The notes beneath the pieces are model-generated. The model was given only the letters and a program-made list of their open reading frames with translations, was not told the DNA's origin and did not search any database. Positions 1 to 8,134 of a stretch of DNA of 64,000 nucleotides are shown in pieces; the first letter of the stretch is position 1, and every line of letters starts with the position of its first letter. Origin of the DNA: JBDRGC01 sp043818215 (GTDB lineage: Bacteria; Chloroflexota; Anaerolineae; Anaerolineales; UBA11858); NCBI GenBank assembly GCA_043818215.1, contig JBDRGC010000127.1, positions 20,790 to 84,789 of the forward strand, in the 5' to 3' direction. A program made the position numbers and the translations under genes.

Positions 1-117
1 TGGGGCGGGCGCGGGATTCTGCGCTTGCTGTTTTGGCTGGAAGAACGTTCCCCGCATTTCTTTGGCGAGAAAGGGCAGTATCCGCTGGTGGTAATCAAGA
101 AACTCAGGAGAGAATGA
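1..117 (+). CDS. C-terminal end of a gene cut by the window edge
   Basis: An open frame runs from base 1 to a TGA at 115-117 and gives 38 residues ending in VVIKKLRRE. The tail has the hydrophobic/basic look of the last beta-strands of class I SAM-dependent methyltransferases (FWLEER...QYPLVVIKK), but this resemblance is from memory and the piece is too short to prove it. The stop lies one base before the HicB start at 119, so the following toxin-antitoxin pair may be read from the same transcript. Confidence 0.4.
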   Translation, partial: WGGRGILRLLFWLEERSPHFFGEKGQYPLVVIKKLRRE

Positions 118-118
118 C

Positions 119-328
119 ATGTCTGTTCAAACCTTTACAGCGATTATTCATCGCGAAGATGATTTGTACGTTGTCGAATGTCCCGAAGTGGGCACTGTCA
201 GTCAAGGCTATTCGATTGAGGAAGCCGTGGCAAATATAAAAGAAGCCACTGAACTATACTTAGAGGAATTTCCAACTCCTGAAACTAAACGATCTCTGTT
301 GACCACTTTCGAGGCAGCTTATGCCTAA
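119..328 (+). CDS. hicB: HicB-family antitoxin
   Basis: This 69-residue protein has the partial RNase H-like HicB fold. It shows FTAIIHREDDLYVVECPEVG, then a helix with the S-IEEAVANIKEATELYLEE pattern typical of HicB/UPF0150. There is no C-terminal DNA-binding domain, so it is the short HicB form. It should bind and neutralise the HicA encoded next, with which it overlaps by 8 bases. The antitoxin-first order is the reverse of the classical E. coli hicAB order but is common in other phyla. The start at 119 leaves one base after the upstream stop and has GGAGAG just before it. Confidence 0.85.
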   Translation: MSVQTFTAIIHREDDLYVVECPEVGTVSQGYSIEEAVANIKEATELYLEEFPTPETKRSLLTTFEAAYA

Positions 329-548
329 GTTGCGCAGAGTTTCGGGAAGGCAAGCTATTCGCGCATTAGAACACCTGGGATTTTTTCAAGTCAGGCAGCG
401 CGGGAGTCATGTAATCCTCAAACAAAAAACATTTGAGAGCGAGCGAGGCTGTGTTGTGCCGCTTCACCGAGAATTGGCGATTGGTACATTGCGGGGCATT
501 CTCAAACAGGCTGGCGTGACTCCAGAAGAATTCATGGACAATCTCTAA
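321..548 (+). CDS. hicA: HicA-family mRNA interferase toxin
   Basis: This 75-residue protein has a double-stranded-RNA-binding-like fold and should cleave mRNA. The family signature is present: RRVSGRQAIRALEHLGF at the N-terminus, QRGSHVILKQ with the conserved Gly-Ser-His (residue 31 region, catalytic His), VPLHRELAIGTLRGILKQAG and EFMDNL at the end. Length is typical of the family. It overlaps the HicB gene by 8 bases, which indicates translational coupling. A second HicBA pair lies at 27.4-27.9 kb. Confidence 0.88.
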   Translation: MPKLRRVSGRQAIRALEHLGFFQVRQRGSHVILKQKTFESERGCVVPLHRELAIGTLRGILKQAGVTPEEFMDNL

Positions 549-625
549 AAGGGATTGCCCGAAAGAATTATCAAGCTGTGGAAGCGATTTCACTCTAAAA
601 CGAAATTAGCAGCACGGAGCAATCA

Positions 626-1633
626 ATGAACTGGAAAGATCAAACCATTCTCGTCACCGGCGGTACCGGCTCGTTCGGCAAGAAATTCATCCAAATCATG
701 CTGGCAGAGTACAATCCGGCCAAACTGATCGTCTACAGCCGCGACGAACTCAAGCAGCATGAGATGCGTGTGGCTGGATTCAATCATCCCAACCTGCGTT
801 ACTTCATCGGCGACGTGCGCGACCTGCCCCGCCTGCGGCGCGCCATGCAGGGCGTGGATATTGTGGTTCACGCCGCGGCTCTCAAGCAGGTCCCCGCCTG
901 TGAATACAATCCAATGGAAGCTGTCAAGACCAATATTCTCGGCAGCAGCAACGTGGTGGACGCCGCCCTGGATACTGGTGTGAAGAAGGTGCTGGCCCTC
1001 AGCACGGACAAAGCCGTCAACCCGGTCAATCTCTACGGGGCCACAAAACTAGCGGCTGAAAAATTGATTGTGCAGAGCAACGCCTACGCGGGAGGGCGCG
1101 AGACCCGCCTCAGTTGTGTGCGCTATGGAAACGTGGTCGGTAGCCGTGGTTCAGTAGTACCGGTCTTCCTCCGTCAGCGTGAGAGCGGTCACCTTACCGT
1201 CACCGACGAGCGCATGACCCGCTTCTGGCTCTCGTTGGAGCAGGGTGCGCGTTTCGTTATCAAGTGCATCGAACAGATGCAAGGCGGCGAGGTCTTTGTC
1301 CCCAAGATTCCTAGCATGAAGGTGGTTGATTTGGCTCGCACCATTGCTCCTGACGCCGTAATACAATTCATCGGCATCCGCCCCGGTGAAAAGCTGCACG
1401 AGATGTTGATTTCCCGCGACGAGTCCCGTTCCACCATTGAGTTACACGATATGTTCGTTGTCCAGCCGGTGGAGGCCTTCTGGTTCGGCGGCGAGTGGCA
1501 AAAAATGGGCCAACCCGTCCCCGATGGTTTCCGTTACTCCAGCGCTGAAAATCATGAATGGCTGAATATCGACGAAATCAAAGCCATAATTGCACCTTTC
1601 GAAGAAGCGTACGCACGAGGTAAACTGACTTAG
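626..1633 (+). CDS. pseB: PseB-like UDP-GlcNAc 4,6-dehydratase (inverting)
   Basis: This 335-residue cytosolic short-chain dehydrogenase is of the polysaccharide-biosynthesis type. The NAD-binding glycine motif is TGGTGSFGKKF (residues 11-21). AALKQVPACEYNP, STDKAVNPVNLYGATK (catalytic Ser/Asp/Lys and Tyr-x3-Lys) and YGNVVGSRGSVVP follow in family order, then GIRPGEKLHEMLIS. PseB converts UDP-GlcNAc to UDP-2-acetamido-2,6-dideoxy-L-arabino-hexos-4-ulose, the first step toward pseudaminic acid. The NeuB/PseI-type synthase at 3.9 kb supports that setting. No PseC aminotransferase gene is in the window, so the product may enter another 6-deoxy-sugar route. A GGAG lies 8 bases before the ATG. Confidence 0.88.
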   Translation: MNWKDQTILVTGGTGSFGKKFIQIMLAEYNPAKLIVYSRDELKQHEMRVAGFNHPNLRYFIGDVRDLPRLRRAMQGVDIVVHAAALKQVPACEYNPMEAVKTNILGSSNVVDAALDTGVKKVLALSTDKAVNPVNLYGATKLAAEKLIVQSNAYAGGRETRLSCVRYGNVVGSRGSVVPVFLRQRESGHLTVTDERMTRFWLSLEQGARFVIKCIEQMQGGEVFVPKIPSMKVVDLARTIAPDAVIQFIGIRPGEKLHEMLISRDESRSTIELHDMFVVQPVEAFWFGGEWQKMGQPVPDGFRYSSAENHEWLNIDEIKAIIAPFEEAYARGKLT

Positions 1634-1653
1634 CCTTTTTTGTTTTCCCTGTA

Positions 1654-1684
1654 TACTGTGTATGTAGACAAGGTATACACAGTA
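1654..1684. promoter_or_regulatory. 10-bp perfect inverted repeat before the RmlD-like gene
   Basis: TACTGTGTAT (1654-1663) and ATACACAGTA (1675-1684) pair perfectly across an 11-base loop. They lie in the 66-base gap between the PseB-like gene and the start at 1700. A third related motif, GTACACACC, sits next to that start. The symmetry suits a repressor operator or an mRNA hairpin over the leader. No regulator gene is adjacent. Confidence 0.4.
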
Positions 1685-1699
1685 AACAAGGTACACACC

Positions 1700-2617
1700 A
1701 TGCGCATTCTTATCACCGGCGCCAGCGGCCTGCTGGGTATCAATCTGGCCCTGGAAGCCGCCGGCCAGCACACCGTTTTCGGAGTGGTTAATAGCCGCGG
1801 ACTGAAAACCGAGGCCTTTACCGTCCTGCAAGCGGACTTGCTGGAACCTGGCGCGGTGGAACGTGTTCTTGATGAGAGCCAGCCCGATTGGGTGATCCAC
1901 TGCGCCGCCCTGGCCAACCTGGAAGCCTGCGAAAAGCATCCGGCGTTGGCCCGGGAATTGAATACCGAAGTCCCCCGAAATCTGGCAGCCCAATGTCGGA
2001 ATGGCGGAGCGCGCTTGTTGCACGTCTCCACGGACGCGGTATTCGATGGTAAGCGCGGCGGCTACACAGAAGATGATTCCCCCAATCCGCTGGGCGTCTA
2101 CTCCCGAACCAAACTCGAAGCTGAACACGCCGTAGCCGAGGCTTACCCCGAGGCGATCATCGCCCGCGTCAATCTCTTCGGCTGGAGTCTGACCGGTAAA
2201 CGCAGTCTGGCCGAGTTTTTCTTTTACAATTTGCAAGCGGGTAAAAATTTGATGGGCTTCACCGATGTTTATTTCTCCCCCCTGTTGGTGAACGATATTG
2301 CTCACATTTTCATCAAAATGCTGAAAAAGGGCTTAGGCGGCTTGTATCACGTTGTCAGCAGTGAGAGCTTGAGTAAATATGAATTTGGTGTCGCTATTGC
2401 CCGGAAGTTCGGACTCGATTCCGAGTTGATTGCCCCCAGGTCAGTTTCGGATGCCGGCCTCGAGGCTGTCCGCTCCCCCAACTTGACTCTCAAGGTTGAT
2501 AAACTTATCCACGCTTTGGGCGAATCTCCCCCCGGAATATCCCCAGCTTTAGAACGCTTTTACACCCTTTATCAACAGGGTTATCCACAGTTTCTTGGTA
2601 GGTTGGTAGGTTGGTAG
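1700..2617 (+). CDS. RmlD-like NAD(P)-dependent sugar reductase (SDR)
   Basis: This 305-residue SDR of the RmlD_sub_bind type typically reduces a 4-keto nucleotide sugar. It begins MRILITGASGLLGINLA with the Rossmann glycine motif. HCAALANLEACEKHP, HVSTDAVFDGKRGGY and YSRTKLEAEHAV (YxxxK) follow in family order. I chose the ATG at 1700 because it directly precedes the Rossmann strand; an in-frame ATG at 1640 lies in the inverted-repeat leader. The last nine residues (QFLGRLVGW) and the stop are encoded by the tandem-repeat array that follows, so the array has set the C-terminus. The partner substrate is probably the 4-keto sugar made by the PseB-like enzyme (inference). Confidence 0.8.
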   Translation: MRILITGASGLLGINLALEAAGQHTVFGVVNSRGLKTEAFTVLQADLLEPGAVERVLDESQPDWVIHCAALANLEACEKHPALARELNTEVPRNLAAQCRNGGARLLHVSTDAVFDGKRGGYTEDDSPNPLGVYSRTKLEAEHAVAEAYPEAIIARVNLFGWSLTGKRSLAEFFFYNLQAGKNLMGFTDVYFSPLLVNDIAHIFIKMLKKGLGGLYHVVSSESLSKYEFGVAIARKFGLDSELIAPRSVSDAGLEAVRSPNLTLKVDKLIHALGESPPGISPALERFYTLYQQGYPQFLGRLVGW

Positions 2618-2710
2618 ATTGGTAGGTTGGTAGGTTGGTAGGTTGGTAAATTGGATCACCAATTTACCAATTTACCAATCTACCAATTCCCAATTTCCCA
2701 ATCTACCAAT
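2594..2710. repeat. 8-bp tandem array with inverted arm (TTGGTAGG type)
   Basis: About eight copies of a TTGGTAGG/TTGGTAGA unit run to about 2650. After a short GATCA turn they continue as the reverse complement (CCAATTTA, CCAATCTA). The whole can fold into a long imperfect hairpin. The array encodes the last residues of the upstream RmlD-like gene and separates it from the convergent antitoxin gene. Confidence 0.9.
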
Positions 2711-2727
2711 GCTCTCGTCAGTTTTGT

Positions 2728-3018
2728 TTAGCTTTCAGCGATCTGATAAGTTGGCTTTCGCTGTAATTCCTGTAACTTCTCCTGTACCCATAGATTCAAC
2801 AGGGTTTCGGCTGAAATACCCCGCTTCCTTGCTAAATCTGTGATTTTTGATGACAGGGTAGATTCCACGGCAAAGTAAGTTTTACCGGATTGAATATCGA
2901 TCTCGAATTCGACTTCGGGCATACCATCCAGGTAATCCCCCATGTCTGTCTCATCAAAAAATGCTGCCATTTCATCAAGCGATTGGAATTTTGGAAGAGT
3001 CTTCCTATTTTCTGGCAT
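2728..3018 (-). CDS. CopG/BrnA-type antitoxin, copy 1
   Basis: This 96-residue protein matches the CopG-antitoxin layout. An acidic LPKFQSLDEMAAFFDETDMGDYL region is followed by VEFEIDI, then a ribbon-helix-helix-like helix pair ending in ISAETLLNLWVQEKLQEL. It should neutralise the BrnT-like toxin encoded just upstream on the same strand and repress the operon (family knowledge). Its start overlaps the toxin's end by 14 bases. It is a close duplicate of the protein encoded at 3292-3582: FEIDIQS-KTYFAV and GISAETLLNLWVQEKLQE are shared. Confidence 0.75.
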   Translation of the reverse strand: MPENRKTLPKFQSLDEMAAFFDETDMGDYLDGMPEVEFEIDIQSGKTYFAVESTLSSKITDLARKRGISAETLLNLWVQEKLQELQRKPTYQIAES

Positions 3019-3289
3019 AGCTTTTTCTCTCTTTGTTCGCCATATTTCTGGCGCTCAAGATTAATGCCTGGCGGTTTATTTTATAGATGAACAAAACCGC
3101 CAGATACCTTCCTGCGTCCGTTTTCCCCAGCCCAATATATACGTCTTCACCCGGACGTTCTCCTTTTTCCATAAAGCGGATTTTTGGTCTGTTTGTGAAG
3201 ATCTCTTCTACCTCATAAATTTCAACCTGGTGCTTCACGGTCAGTTTGTTAACAACATCATGCAACCAAAAAAGCCCGGCAATCTTCAT
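3005..3289 (-). CDS. BrnT-like toxin, copy 1
   Basis: This 94-residue protein begins MKIAGLFWLHDVVNKLTVKH and continues with VEIYEVEEIFTNRPKIRF, YIGLGKTDAGRYLAVLF and LILSARNMANKERKSY. That order matches the BrnT/DUF497 RNase fold, whose C-terminal SAR-A/M-x4-E-R segment is diagnostic. The start at 3289 matches the paralogue at 3853; an upstream in-frame start would add 39 residues read from the neighbouring antitoxin gene. It lies 2 bases downstream of antitoxin copy 2 and overlaps antitoxin copy 1, so all four genes form one tandem-duplicated unit. Confidence 0.72.
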   Translation of the reverse strand: MKIAGLFWLHDVVNKLTVKHQVEIYEVEEIFTNRPKIRFMEKGERPGEDVYIGLGKTDAGRYLAVLFIYKINRQALILSARNMANKERKSYARK

Positions 3290-3291
3290 AT

Positions 3292-3582
3292 TTATTCTTC
3301 TGCAATCTGATAGACGGGTTTCGGATGCGTTTCTTGCAGTTTCTCCTGCACCCATAGATTCAACAGGGTTTCGGCTGAAATACCCTGTTCTTTTGCGACC
3401 GCGCAAAGCTTTTTGTCAAGGATGGCATCCACAGCAAAGTAGGTTTTACTGGATTGAATATCGATCTCGAATTCGACAGGATGCGATTGATCCCAAAACT
3501 CACCTGCGTCGTGAGAATCCCAAAACTCGCCGATTTCTTCGTATGAACTTGCTTTCGAAATTGAACTCTTATTTTTTGCCAT
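3292..3582 (-). CDS. CopG/BrnA-type antitoxin, copy 2
   Basis: This 96-residue paralogue of the antitoxin at 2728-3018 has an acidic N-terminal half (EFWDSHDAGEFWDQSHPVEFEIDI), then KTYFAVDAILDKK and the same GISAETLLNLWVQEKLQE ending. The reading frame is intact although the toxin gene just upstream carries a premature stop. An antitoxin kept while its toxin decays could still protect against toxin copy 1 (inference). The start overlaps the ancestral toxin end by 14 bases, exactly as in copy 1. Confidence 0.75.
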   Translation of the reverse strand: MAKNKSSISKASSYEEIGEFWDSHDAGEFWDQSHPVEFEIDIQSSKTYFAVDAILDKKLCAVAKEQGISAETLLNLWVQEKLQETHPKPVYQIAEE

Positions 3583-3853
3583 ATCTTCTCTGTTCTGACC
3601 TTGTCATATTTCTCGCTGATACGACTAATGCAAGTTTATCTTTATTCTAGACGAAAAAAATATTCAGATAACGGCCAGCATCCGTTTGCCCAAGCGCTGA
3701 GTATACGTTTTCGCCTGGGCGATGGCCTTTTTCCATGAAGCGGATTTTTGGCCTGTTGGCGAAGACCTCTTCTACCTCATAAATTTCAACCTGGTGCTTC
3801 ACGGTCAGTTTGTTAACAACATCACGCAACCAAAAAATCCCGGCAATCTTCAT
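3569..3853 (-). pseudogene. BrnT-like toxin, copy 2, interrupted by an amber stop
   Basis: From 3853 the frame gives MKIAGIFWLRDVVNKLTVKH and runs to GRYLNIFFV, then meets TAG (3647-3649). Reading on in the same frame gives NKDKLALVVSARNM and a natural stop at 3569-3571. The full 94-residue length equals toxin copy 1, where the stop position is a Tyr codon. A single base change therefore explains the break. Either the toxin is dead, or it is truncated before the conserved SARNM motif. A TATAAT lies 6 bases before the ATG (3860-3865). Confidence 0.82.
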
Positions 3854-3859
3854 ATCCCA

Positions 3860-3865
3860 ATTATA
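3860..3865 (-). promoter_or_regulatory. -10 box placed for a leaderless transcript
   Basis: TATAAT on the - strand is followed by six bases and then the ATG at 3853, so transcription would start at or near the A of the start codon. No convincing -35 box is seen. The same TATAxT-N6-ATG spacing occurs at 9478, 11756 and 57230. Confidence 0.5.
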
Positions 3866-3871
3866 CCCCAC

Positions 3872-3932
3872 TTGATTCCTAACTTCCTAACTCTCTAACT
3901 CCCTAACTCCCTAACCCCTCGCCCCCGGAGTC
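3872..3932 (+). repeat. 7-8 bp direct repeat (CCTAACTC type)
   Basis: Degenerate units CCTAACTT, CCTAACTC and CCTAACCC run up to the start of the NeuB-like gene. Unlike most arrays here it shows no inverted arm. Confidence 0.8.
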
Positions 3933-3937
3933 CACCC

Positions 3938-5023
3938 ATGACTACAATCCCCGCCCCCGAAATCACCATCGCCGACCGCAAAGTTGGCCTCAATTACCCC
4001 ACTTACTTCATCGCTGACATCGCCGCTAACCATGACGGCGACCTCGACCGCGCTATCGAACTCATCCGTCTGGCGAAACAAGCCGGAGCGGAGGCAGCAA
4101 AATTCCAGAATTTCCGCGCCCCAAAGATTGTTTCCGATTATGGCTTCAAATCCCTGGGCGGGCAGCTCTCCCATCAGGCCGAGTGGGAGAAAAGCGTCTA
4201 CGAAGTCTACGATGATGCCTCCGTGCCTTTCGAGTGGACGCCCATCCTCGAAGAAGCCTGTGAAGAATTCGATATCCACTACTTTTCGTCACCCTATGAC
4301 TACGACGCTATCGAGATGCTCGATGCTTACGTCCCGGCGTACAAGGCCGGTTCGGGATTGATGGCCTGGCCCGAAGCGTTGGTGCGAATGGCAAAGATGG
4401 GCAAGCCAATTCTGATTGCAACCGGCGCAGCCGACATCAGCGACGTGGTGCGCGCCATGCGGGCAGTCAGCGCGGTCAACGATCAGATTGTGCTCATGCA
4501 GTGCAACACCAATTACACCGCGGCCGACTCGAATTACGACCACCTCAATATCAACGTGCTCAAAACCTACGCGGCTCTCTTCCCCAACGCGGTGCTGGGC
4601 CTCTCTGATCACACCCACAACCCGGCTCCGATTGTAGGGGCGGTAGCCCTCGGTGCCCGTGTCATCGAGCGTCATTTCACCGACGATAACAACCGCGAGG
4701 GGCCTGACCACAAATTTGCCATGAACCCCGCAGCCTGGGCTGAGATGGTGCAGCAGGTGCGCACCCTGGAGCGTGCTCTCGGCTCCACTGATAAATTCGT
4801 CACCGGCAGCGAACAGGAGACCTACGTGCTGCAACGCCGCTGCCTGCGCGCCGCCCGCGATTTCAAAGCTGGCGAAACCCTCACCGCTGAAATGGTCGAA
4901 CCCTTGCGCCCTGCCGCTCCCGGCGCCCTCATGCCCTGGGAATTGGATAACCTCGTGGGAAAGAAGGCTCTGATCGATATGCCCTACGGCATGGATTTGC
5001 GGTGGGAGAATATCGGTGCGTGA
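3938..5023 (+). CDS. NeuB/PseI-type nonulosonate (sialic acid family) synthase
   Basis: This 361-residue enzyme has an N-terminal TIM-barrel NeuB domain and a C-terminal SAF (antifreeze-like) domain. Visible marks are YFIADIAANHDGDLDRAIEL and AGAEAAKFQNF near the N-terminus, MQCNTNYTA, GLSDHTHNP and VIERHFTDDNNREGPDHKFA, then RAARDFKAGETLTAEMVEPLRP in the SAF domain. The family condenses phosphoenolpyruvate with a hexosamine to give a nine-carbon nonulosonic acid. Full length is normal. I cannot say whether the substrate is the pseudaminic, legionaminic or sialic type. The two CMP-sugar synthetase-like genes at 12.5 and 29.2 kb would act next. Confidence 0.85.
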   Translation: MTTIPAPEITIADRKVGLNYPTYFIADIAANHDGDLDRAIELIRLAKQAGAEAAKFQNFRAPKIVSDYGFKSLGGQLSHQAEWEKSVYEVYDDASVPFEWTPILEEACEEFDIHYFSSPYDYDAIEMLDAYVPAYKAGSGLMAWPEALVRMAKMGKPILIATGAADISDVVRAMRAVSAVNDQIVLMQCNTNYTAADSNYDHLNINVLKTYAALFPNAVLGLSDHTHNPAPIVGAVALGARVIERHFTDDNNREGPDHKFAMNPAAWAEMVQQVRTLERALGSTDKFVTGSEQETYVLQRRCLRAARDFKAGETLTAEMVEPLRPAAPGALMPWELDNLVGKKALIDMPYGMDLRWENIGA

Positions 5024-5098
5024 AACGTGAAGCGTGAAAACGTGAAGTTACGTATCACGCTTCACGTTTCCCGTCTCATGCCTCACGCCTCACGCATC
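5021..5098. repeat. 7-bp array with inverted arm (CGTGAAA type)
   Basis: CGTGAAACGTGAAGCGTGAA units run forward from the stop codon of the NeuB-like gene, then continue as TCACGCTTCACGTTTC and CCTCACGCCTCACG. The same unit type recurs at 35373 and 48889. Confidence 0.85.
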
Positions 5099-6235
5099 AT
5101 GCGCATTTTATACTTCTCCCGCGACTACACCACCCACGACCACCGCTTCCTCTCGGCCCTGGCGAAGACGGAGCACGCGGTAGGCTCTCTGCGCCTGGAG
5201 CGCCGGGGACACCAGGTAGAAGATCGACCTCTGCCCCCGGAGATCAAACAAATCCAGTGGGCGGGAGGCCAGTCCACGGCAGAATTCAGCGACGGCCCGC
5301 GGCTGGTTGCCGGTTTACGGAGAGTGATCGGCACCTTCGAGCCTGACCTGATCCAGGCCGGCCCTTTGCAACGATCCGCGTTTTTGGTGGCCCTGACAGG
5401 CTTCCACCCCCTGGTGAGCATGTCTTGGGGCTACGACCTGCTCATAGACGCGGATCGCAACCGCTGGTGGAATTGGGCGACGCGGTATACCCTCCGCCGC
5501 AGCGATGCTTTCGTGGGGGATTGTGACACCATCCGCAATCTCGCCATTCAGCACGGCATGACCCCCGACCGCATTGTTACTTTCCCCTGGGGCGCAAACC
5601 TCCAACGCTTTACTCCCCTAACCCCTGGCTCGCTCCCCGCTCCCCTCTCCCCTCTCTCCGCTCTCCGCACCCGTCTCGGCTGGGGTGACGACACCTTTGT
5701 GCTGCTCTCCACGCGCGGCTGGTCAGATATTTACGGCGTGGAAGATTTGGCGCGTGCCTTCGTGTGTGCTACCCGACAGCGACCGGAATTGCGCTTGCTG
5801 ATGCTGGGCAACGGCCCGCTGGCCTCCACCATTCGGAGGATTTTCATTCGGGGCGGTGTGCAAGATCAAGTGCATTTTCCGGGGCAGGTAACCCAAGAGA
5901 ATTTACCCAACTTCTACCGGGCCGCGGATTTGTACATCAGCACTTCGCACAGTGATGGCACTTCTATTTCATTGCTCGAAGCATTGGCCTGCGGAACCCC
6001 CGTGCTGCTGGCTGATATTCCTGGCAATCAGGAATGGATTAGGGGTGAGGGCGTCGGCTGGCTGTTCCGCGATGGGGAGGTGGACTCACTCACGGAGGGG
6101 ATTCTCCACGCCTGGGGTGCGCGGGAGCAGTTGCCCGCTATGGGCCGCGCCGCTCGTCATTTGGCAGAATCACGCGCCAACTGGGAAAAGAACTTCCTTA
6201 AGTTGTTCGAGGCCTGGGAAATCGCGCTATCGTGA
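5099..6235 (+). CDS. GT-B glycosyltransferase (GT4-like)
   Basis: This 378-residue protein starts [18 protein letters not shown]. It has a Glyco_transf_4-like N-terminal half and a GT1/GT4-type C-terminal half containing [53 protein letters not shown] and [20 protein letters not shown]. The last is the E-x7-E sugar-nucleotide loop. I place the start at 5099: upstream in-frame codons lie inside the repeat array. A low-complexity [16 protein letters not shown] stretch near residue 180 is encoded by CCCCTCTCC-type repeats and may be a small in-frame insertion. It is translationally coupled to the next gene by a 4-base GTGA overlap. Confidence 0.82.
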   Translation: MRILYFSRDYTTHDHRFLSALAKTEHAVGSLRLERRGHQVEDRPLPPEIKQIQWAGGQSTAEFSDGPRLVAGLRRVIGTFEPDLIQAGPLQRSAFLVALTGFHPLVSMSWGYDLLIDADRNRWWNWATRYTLRRSDAFVGDCDTIRNLAIQHGMTPDRIVTFPWGANLQRFTPLTPGSLPAPLSPLSALRTRLGWGDDTFVLLSTRGWSDIYGVEDLARAFVCATRQRPELRLLMLGNGPLASTIRRIFIRGGVQDQVHFPGQVTQENLPNFYRAADLYISTSHSDGTSISLLEALACGTPVLLADIPGNQEWIRGEGVGWLFRDGEVDSLTEGILHAWGAREQLPAMGRAARHLAESRANWEKNFLKLFEAWEIALS

Positions 6236-7077
6236 TCCCATCTCTGATCGTTCTATCCCATTATCAGGCTGAGTCTCTGATTCGTGCTAAGGGAAACACT
6301 GCGGCTGAAGTCTCCCCAGATTTAGGCTTGACCACGGTAACGGTCGCTCTGCAAAATGAAAAGATATGCTTCCCCAATGGCGAGTATCTTTCCTGGGGAG
6401 CTGTTGATGAAATCGCGGCTAACGAGAACAATTGCTTTGTGGTGGAAGGCGGGGATGTCACGGTTGTGCAAGCATTTTCCGAAACTTTCGAGCGGGTATA
6501 CACTTTGTACCCCACAGAATCTGCTCCCACGATGCTGGTTTCAGGCTTGCCTATGCACCGCATCAAAGACACTGACCCCTGGCGCGATACGCAAAGCAAA
6601 ATCAGGGCGATGGGGCGCGTGAGCGGGCAGGTGCTAGATACGGCAACCGGACTGGGCTATACTGCTATTATGGCCGCAAAAACCGCCGGCCAAGTGACAA
6701 GTATCGAGCTGGACCCGGCGGCGCAGGATATTGCCCGGCATAATCCCTGGTCGCAGCCGCTGTTCGATAACCCCAAGATCACGCAGATCATCGGCGATAC
6801 TTATGACGAAATCGAGGAATTCGACAGTAGCATGTTCTCTTGTATCATCCACGACCCACCGATGTTCAGGCTAGCGGGAGACTTGTATTCGTTAGCCTTT
6901 TACCGTCAGGCTTTTCGGGTGTTGAAACCGGGCGGGTGCATGTTTCATTATATCGGCAACCCGCACAGCAAGTCGGGCGGACGCGTCACCCGAGGGGTGA
7001 TCCGGCGATTGCAAGAGGCCGGCTTTTTACGCATCACGCCCAGGCCGCAGGCATTTGGGGTGGTGGCGTATAAATGA
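6232..7077 (+). CDS. COG2521-like SAM-dependent methyltransferase
   Basis: This 281-residue protein starts with GTG, overlapping the upstream stop by 4 bases. The SAM-binding motif I is [16 protein letters not shown] (about residue 130), followed by [20 protein letters not shown] and [12 protein letters not shown], then IIHDPPMF as motif IV and [18 protein letters not shown] resembles the predicted spermidine-synthase-like methyltransferases of COG2521, best known in archaea. The substrate is unknown. Coupling to a glycosyltransferase suggests glycan or small-molecule methylation, but the N-terminal domain could equally be RNA-related. Confidence 0.65.
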   Translation: MIPSLIVLSHYQAESLIRAKGNTAAEVSPDLGLTTVTVALQNEKICFPNGEYLSWGAVDEIAANENNCFVVEGGDVTVVQAFSETFERVYTLYPTESAPTMLVSGLPMHRIKDTDPWRDTQSKIRAMGRVSGQVLDTATGLGYTAIMAAKTAGQVTSIELDPAAQDIARHNPWSQPLFDNPKITQIIGDTYDEIEEFDSSMFSCIIHDPPMFRLAGDLYSLAFYRQAFRVLKPGGCMFHYIGNPHSKSGGRVTRGVIRRLQEAGFLRITPRPQAFGVVAYK

Positions 7078-7268
7078 GTCCGCGAGTCAGCGAGTCAGCG
7101 AGTCGGCGAGTTGGCGAGTTGGCGAGTCAGCGAGTCGGCGAGTCAGCGAGTCAACGAGTCGGCGAGTCAGCGAGTTGGCGAGTTGGCGAGTTGGCGAGTC
7201 GGCGAAGTAGAAGATTGTCGAATCGCTGATTCGTTGATTCGTTGATTCGCTGACTCGCTGACTCACCG
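7076..7268. repeat. 8-bp array with inverted arm (GCGAGTCA type)
   Basis: About fourteen units of GCGAGTCR/GCGAGTTG cover 7080-7205. They are followed by GATTCGTT and GACTCGCT units as the opposite arm. The array fills the gap between the methyltransferase stop and the RBS of the AAC(3)-like gene. Confidence 0.9.
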
Positions 7269-7283
7269 CACCAGGAGACACTT

Positions 7284-8054
7284 ATGCTTACATTCGACAA
7301 CCTCACAACTGAATTCCGCGCCATTGGCGTACAAACGGGCGATACATTACTCGTCCACTCGTCATACAAATCCTTCGGCGGCGTGGAGGGCGGCCCGCAG
7401 ACGGTGATCGACGCTTTGCTGCACGTTCTTGGCGACGCAGGCACCCTCATTATGCCAACTTTCAATTTCGATTTTTGCAAGGGTAAGCCCTGGGATGTGC
7501 GCTCCACGCCCTCACACATGGGAGCCATCACCGATATGGTGCGCGAACATCCTGACAGCCGCCGCGTTTTTCACCCGATTTATTCTTTCGCAATTCTTGG
7601 CAAGCACGCAGAATTTCTAACCAAAGAGCGCTACAAGAGCAGCTATGAGCGCAACTCGCTGTTTGGCAAGTTGCGTGACTTGGACGGCAAGATAATGGTA
7701 GTCGGCCTGAGTTATAACGACAGTATGACCTTTTTTCATCACATCGAGGAGTTAGAGGGGGTGGATTACCGCTATATGAAAGTGTTCACCGGCATGGTCA
7801 CGGACGAGAACGGCAATACCTACAAAGATACTTTCACTATGCTGGTGCGTGACATCGAGAAGGGCGTGCAGACCATGGTCGATCCCATGGGCGCTTTGAT
7901 GGAAGATGAGGGAGTCATCACGGTTAGCAAAATTGGTGAGGCCAAAGTCAGTTTGATGAAGGCCAATGAGGTCTACGAGTTCACGGCTCGAGAGATGAAG
8001 CGCGACCCGATGTTGTTGTATCAGATTGAAGGAAACCAGGGACTAGGGAACTAG
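7284..8054 (+). CDS. AAC(3)-family N-acetyltransferase
   Basis: This 256-residue protein has the aminoglycoside 3-N-acetyltransferase fold: GDTLLVHSSYKSFGGVEGGPQTVIDAL, LIMPTFNFDF, HPIYSFAILGKHAE and FHHIEELEGVDYRYMK. These enzymes move acetyl from acetyl-CoA to an amino sugar. Inside a nonulosonate locus a role in N-acetylating a sugar intermediate is more likely than drug resistance (inference). AGGAG sits 7 bases before the ATG. The last residues (EGNQGLGN) and the stop codon are already repeat DNA. Confidence 0.8.
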   Translation: MLTFDNLTTEFRAIGVQTGDTLLVHSSYKSFGGVEGGPQTVIDALLHVLGDAGTLIMPTFNFDFCKGKPWDVRSTPSHMGAITDMVREHPDSRRVFHPIYSFAILGKHAEFLTKERYKSSYERNSLFGKLRDLDGKIMVVGLSYNDSMTFFHHIEELEGVDYRYMKVFTGMVTDENGNTYKDTFTMLVRDIEKGVQTMVDPMGALMEDEGVITVSKIGEAKVSLMKANEVYEFTAREMKRDPMLLYQIEGNQGLGN

Positions 8055-8133
8055 GGACTAGGAATCGGGAACTAGGAAGCTACTACATTCCCGACCCCTA
8101 ATCCCTAATCCCTGATCCCTAGTCCCTGCCTCC
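8036..8133. repeat. 7-8 bp array with inverted arm (ACTAGGGA type)
   Basis: CCAGGGACTAGGGAACTAGG units begin inside the AAC(3)-like gene's last codons. After GCTACTACATTCCC they continue as CCCTAATC, CCTGATC and CCTAGTC. The array supplies that gene's stop codon. Confidence 0.88.
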
Positions 8134-8134
8134 C

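Noticed and set aside
3872..3932. CCTAAC repeats resembling telomere-type sequence
   Set aside because: Units are degenerate 7-8 bp, lie between genes in the middle of the window, and match the general repeat style of this locus.
7284..8054. Aminoglycoside-resistance gene
   Set aside because: The family fold is present, but the setting among sugar-biosynthesis genes makes a sugar acetyltransferase more likely. Nothing indicates mobile resistance.
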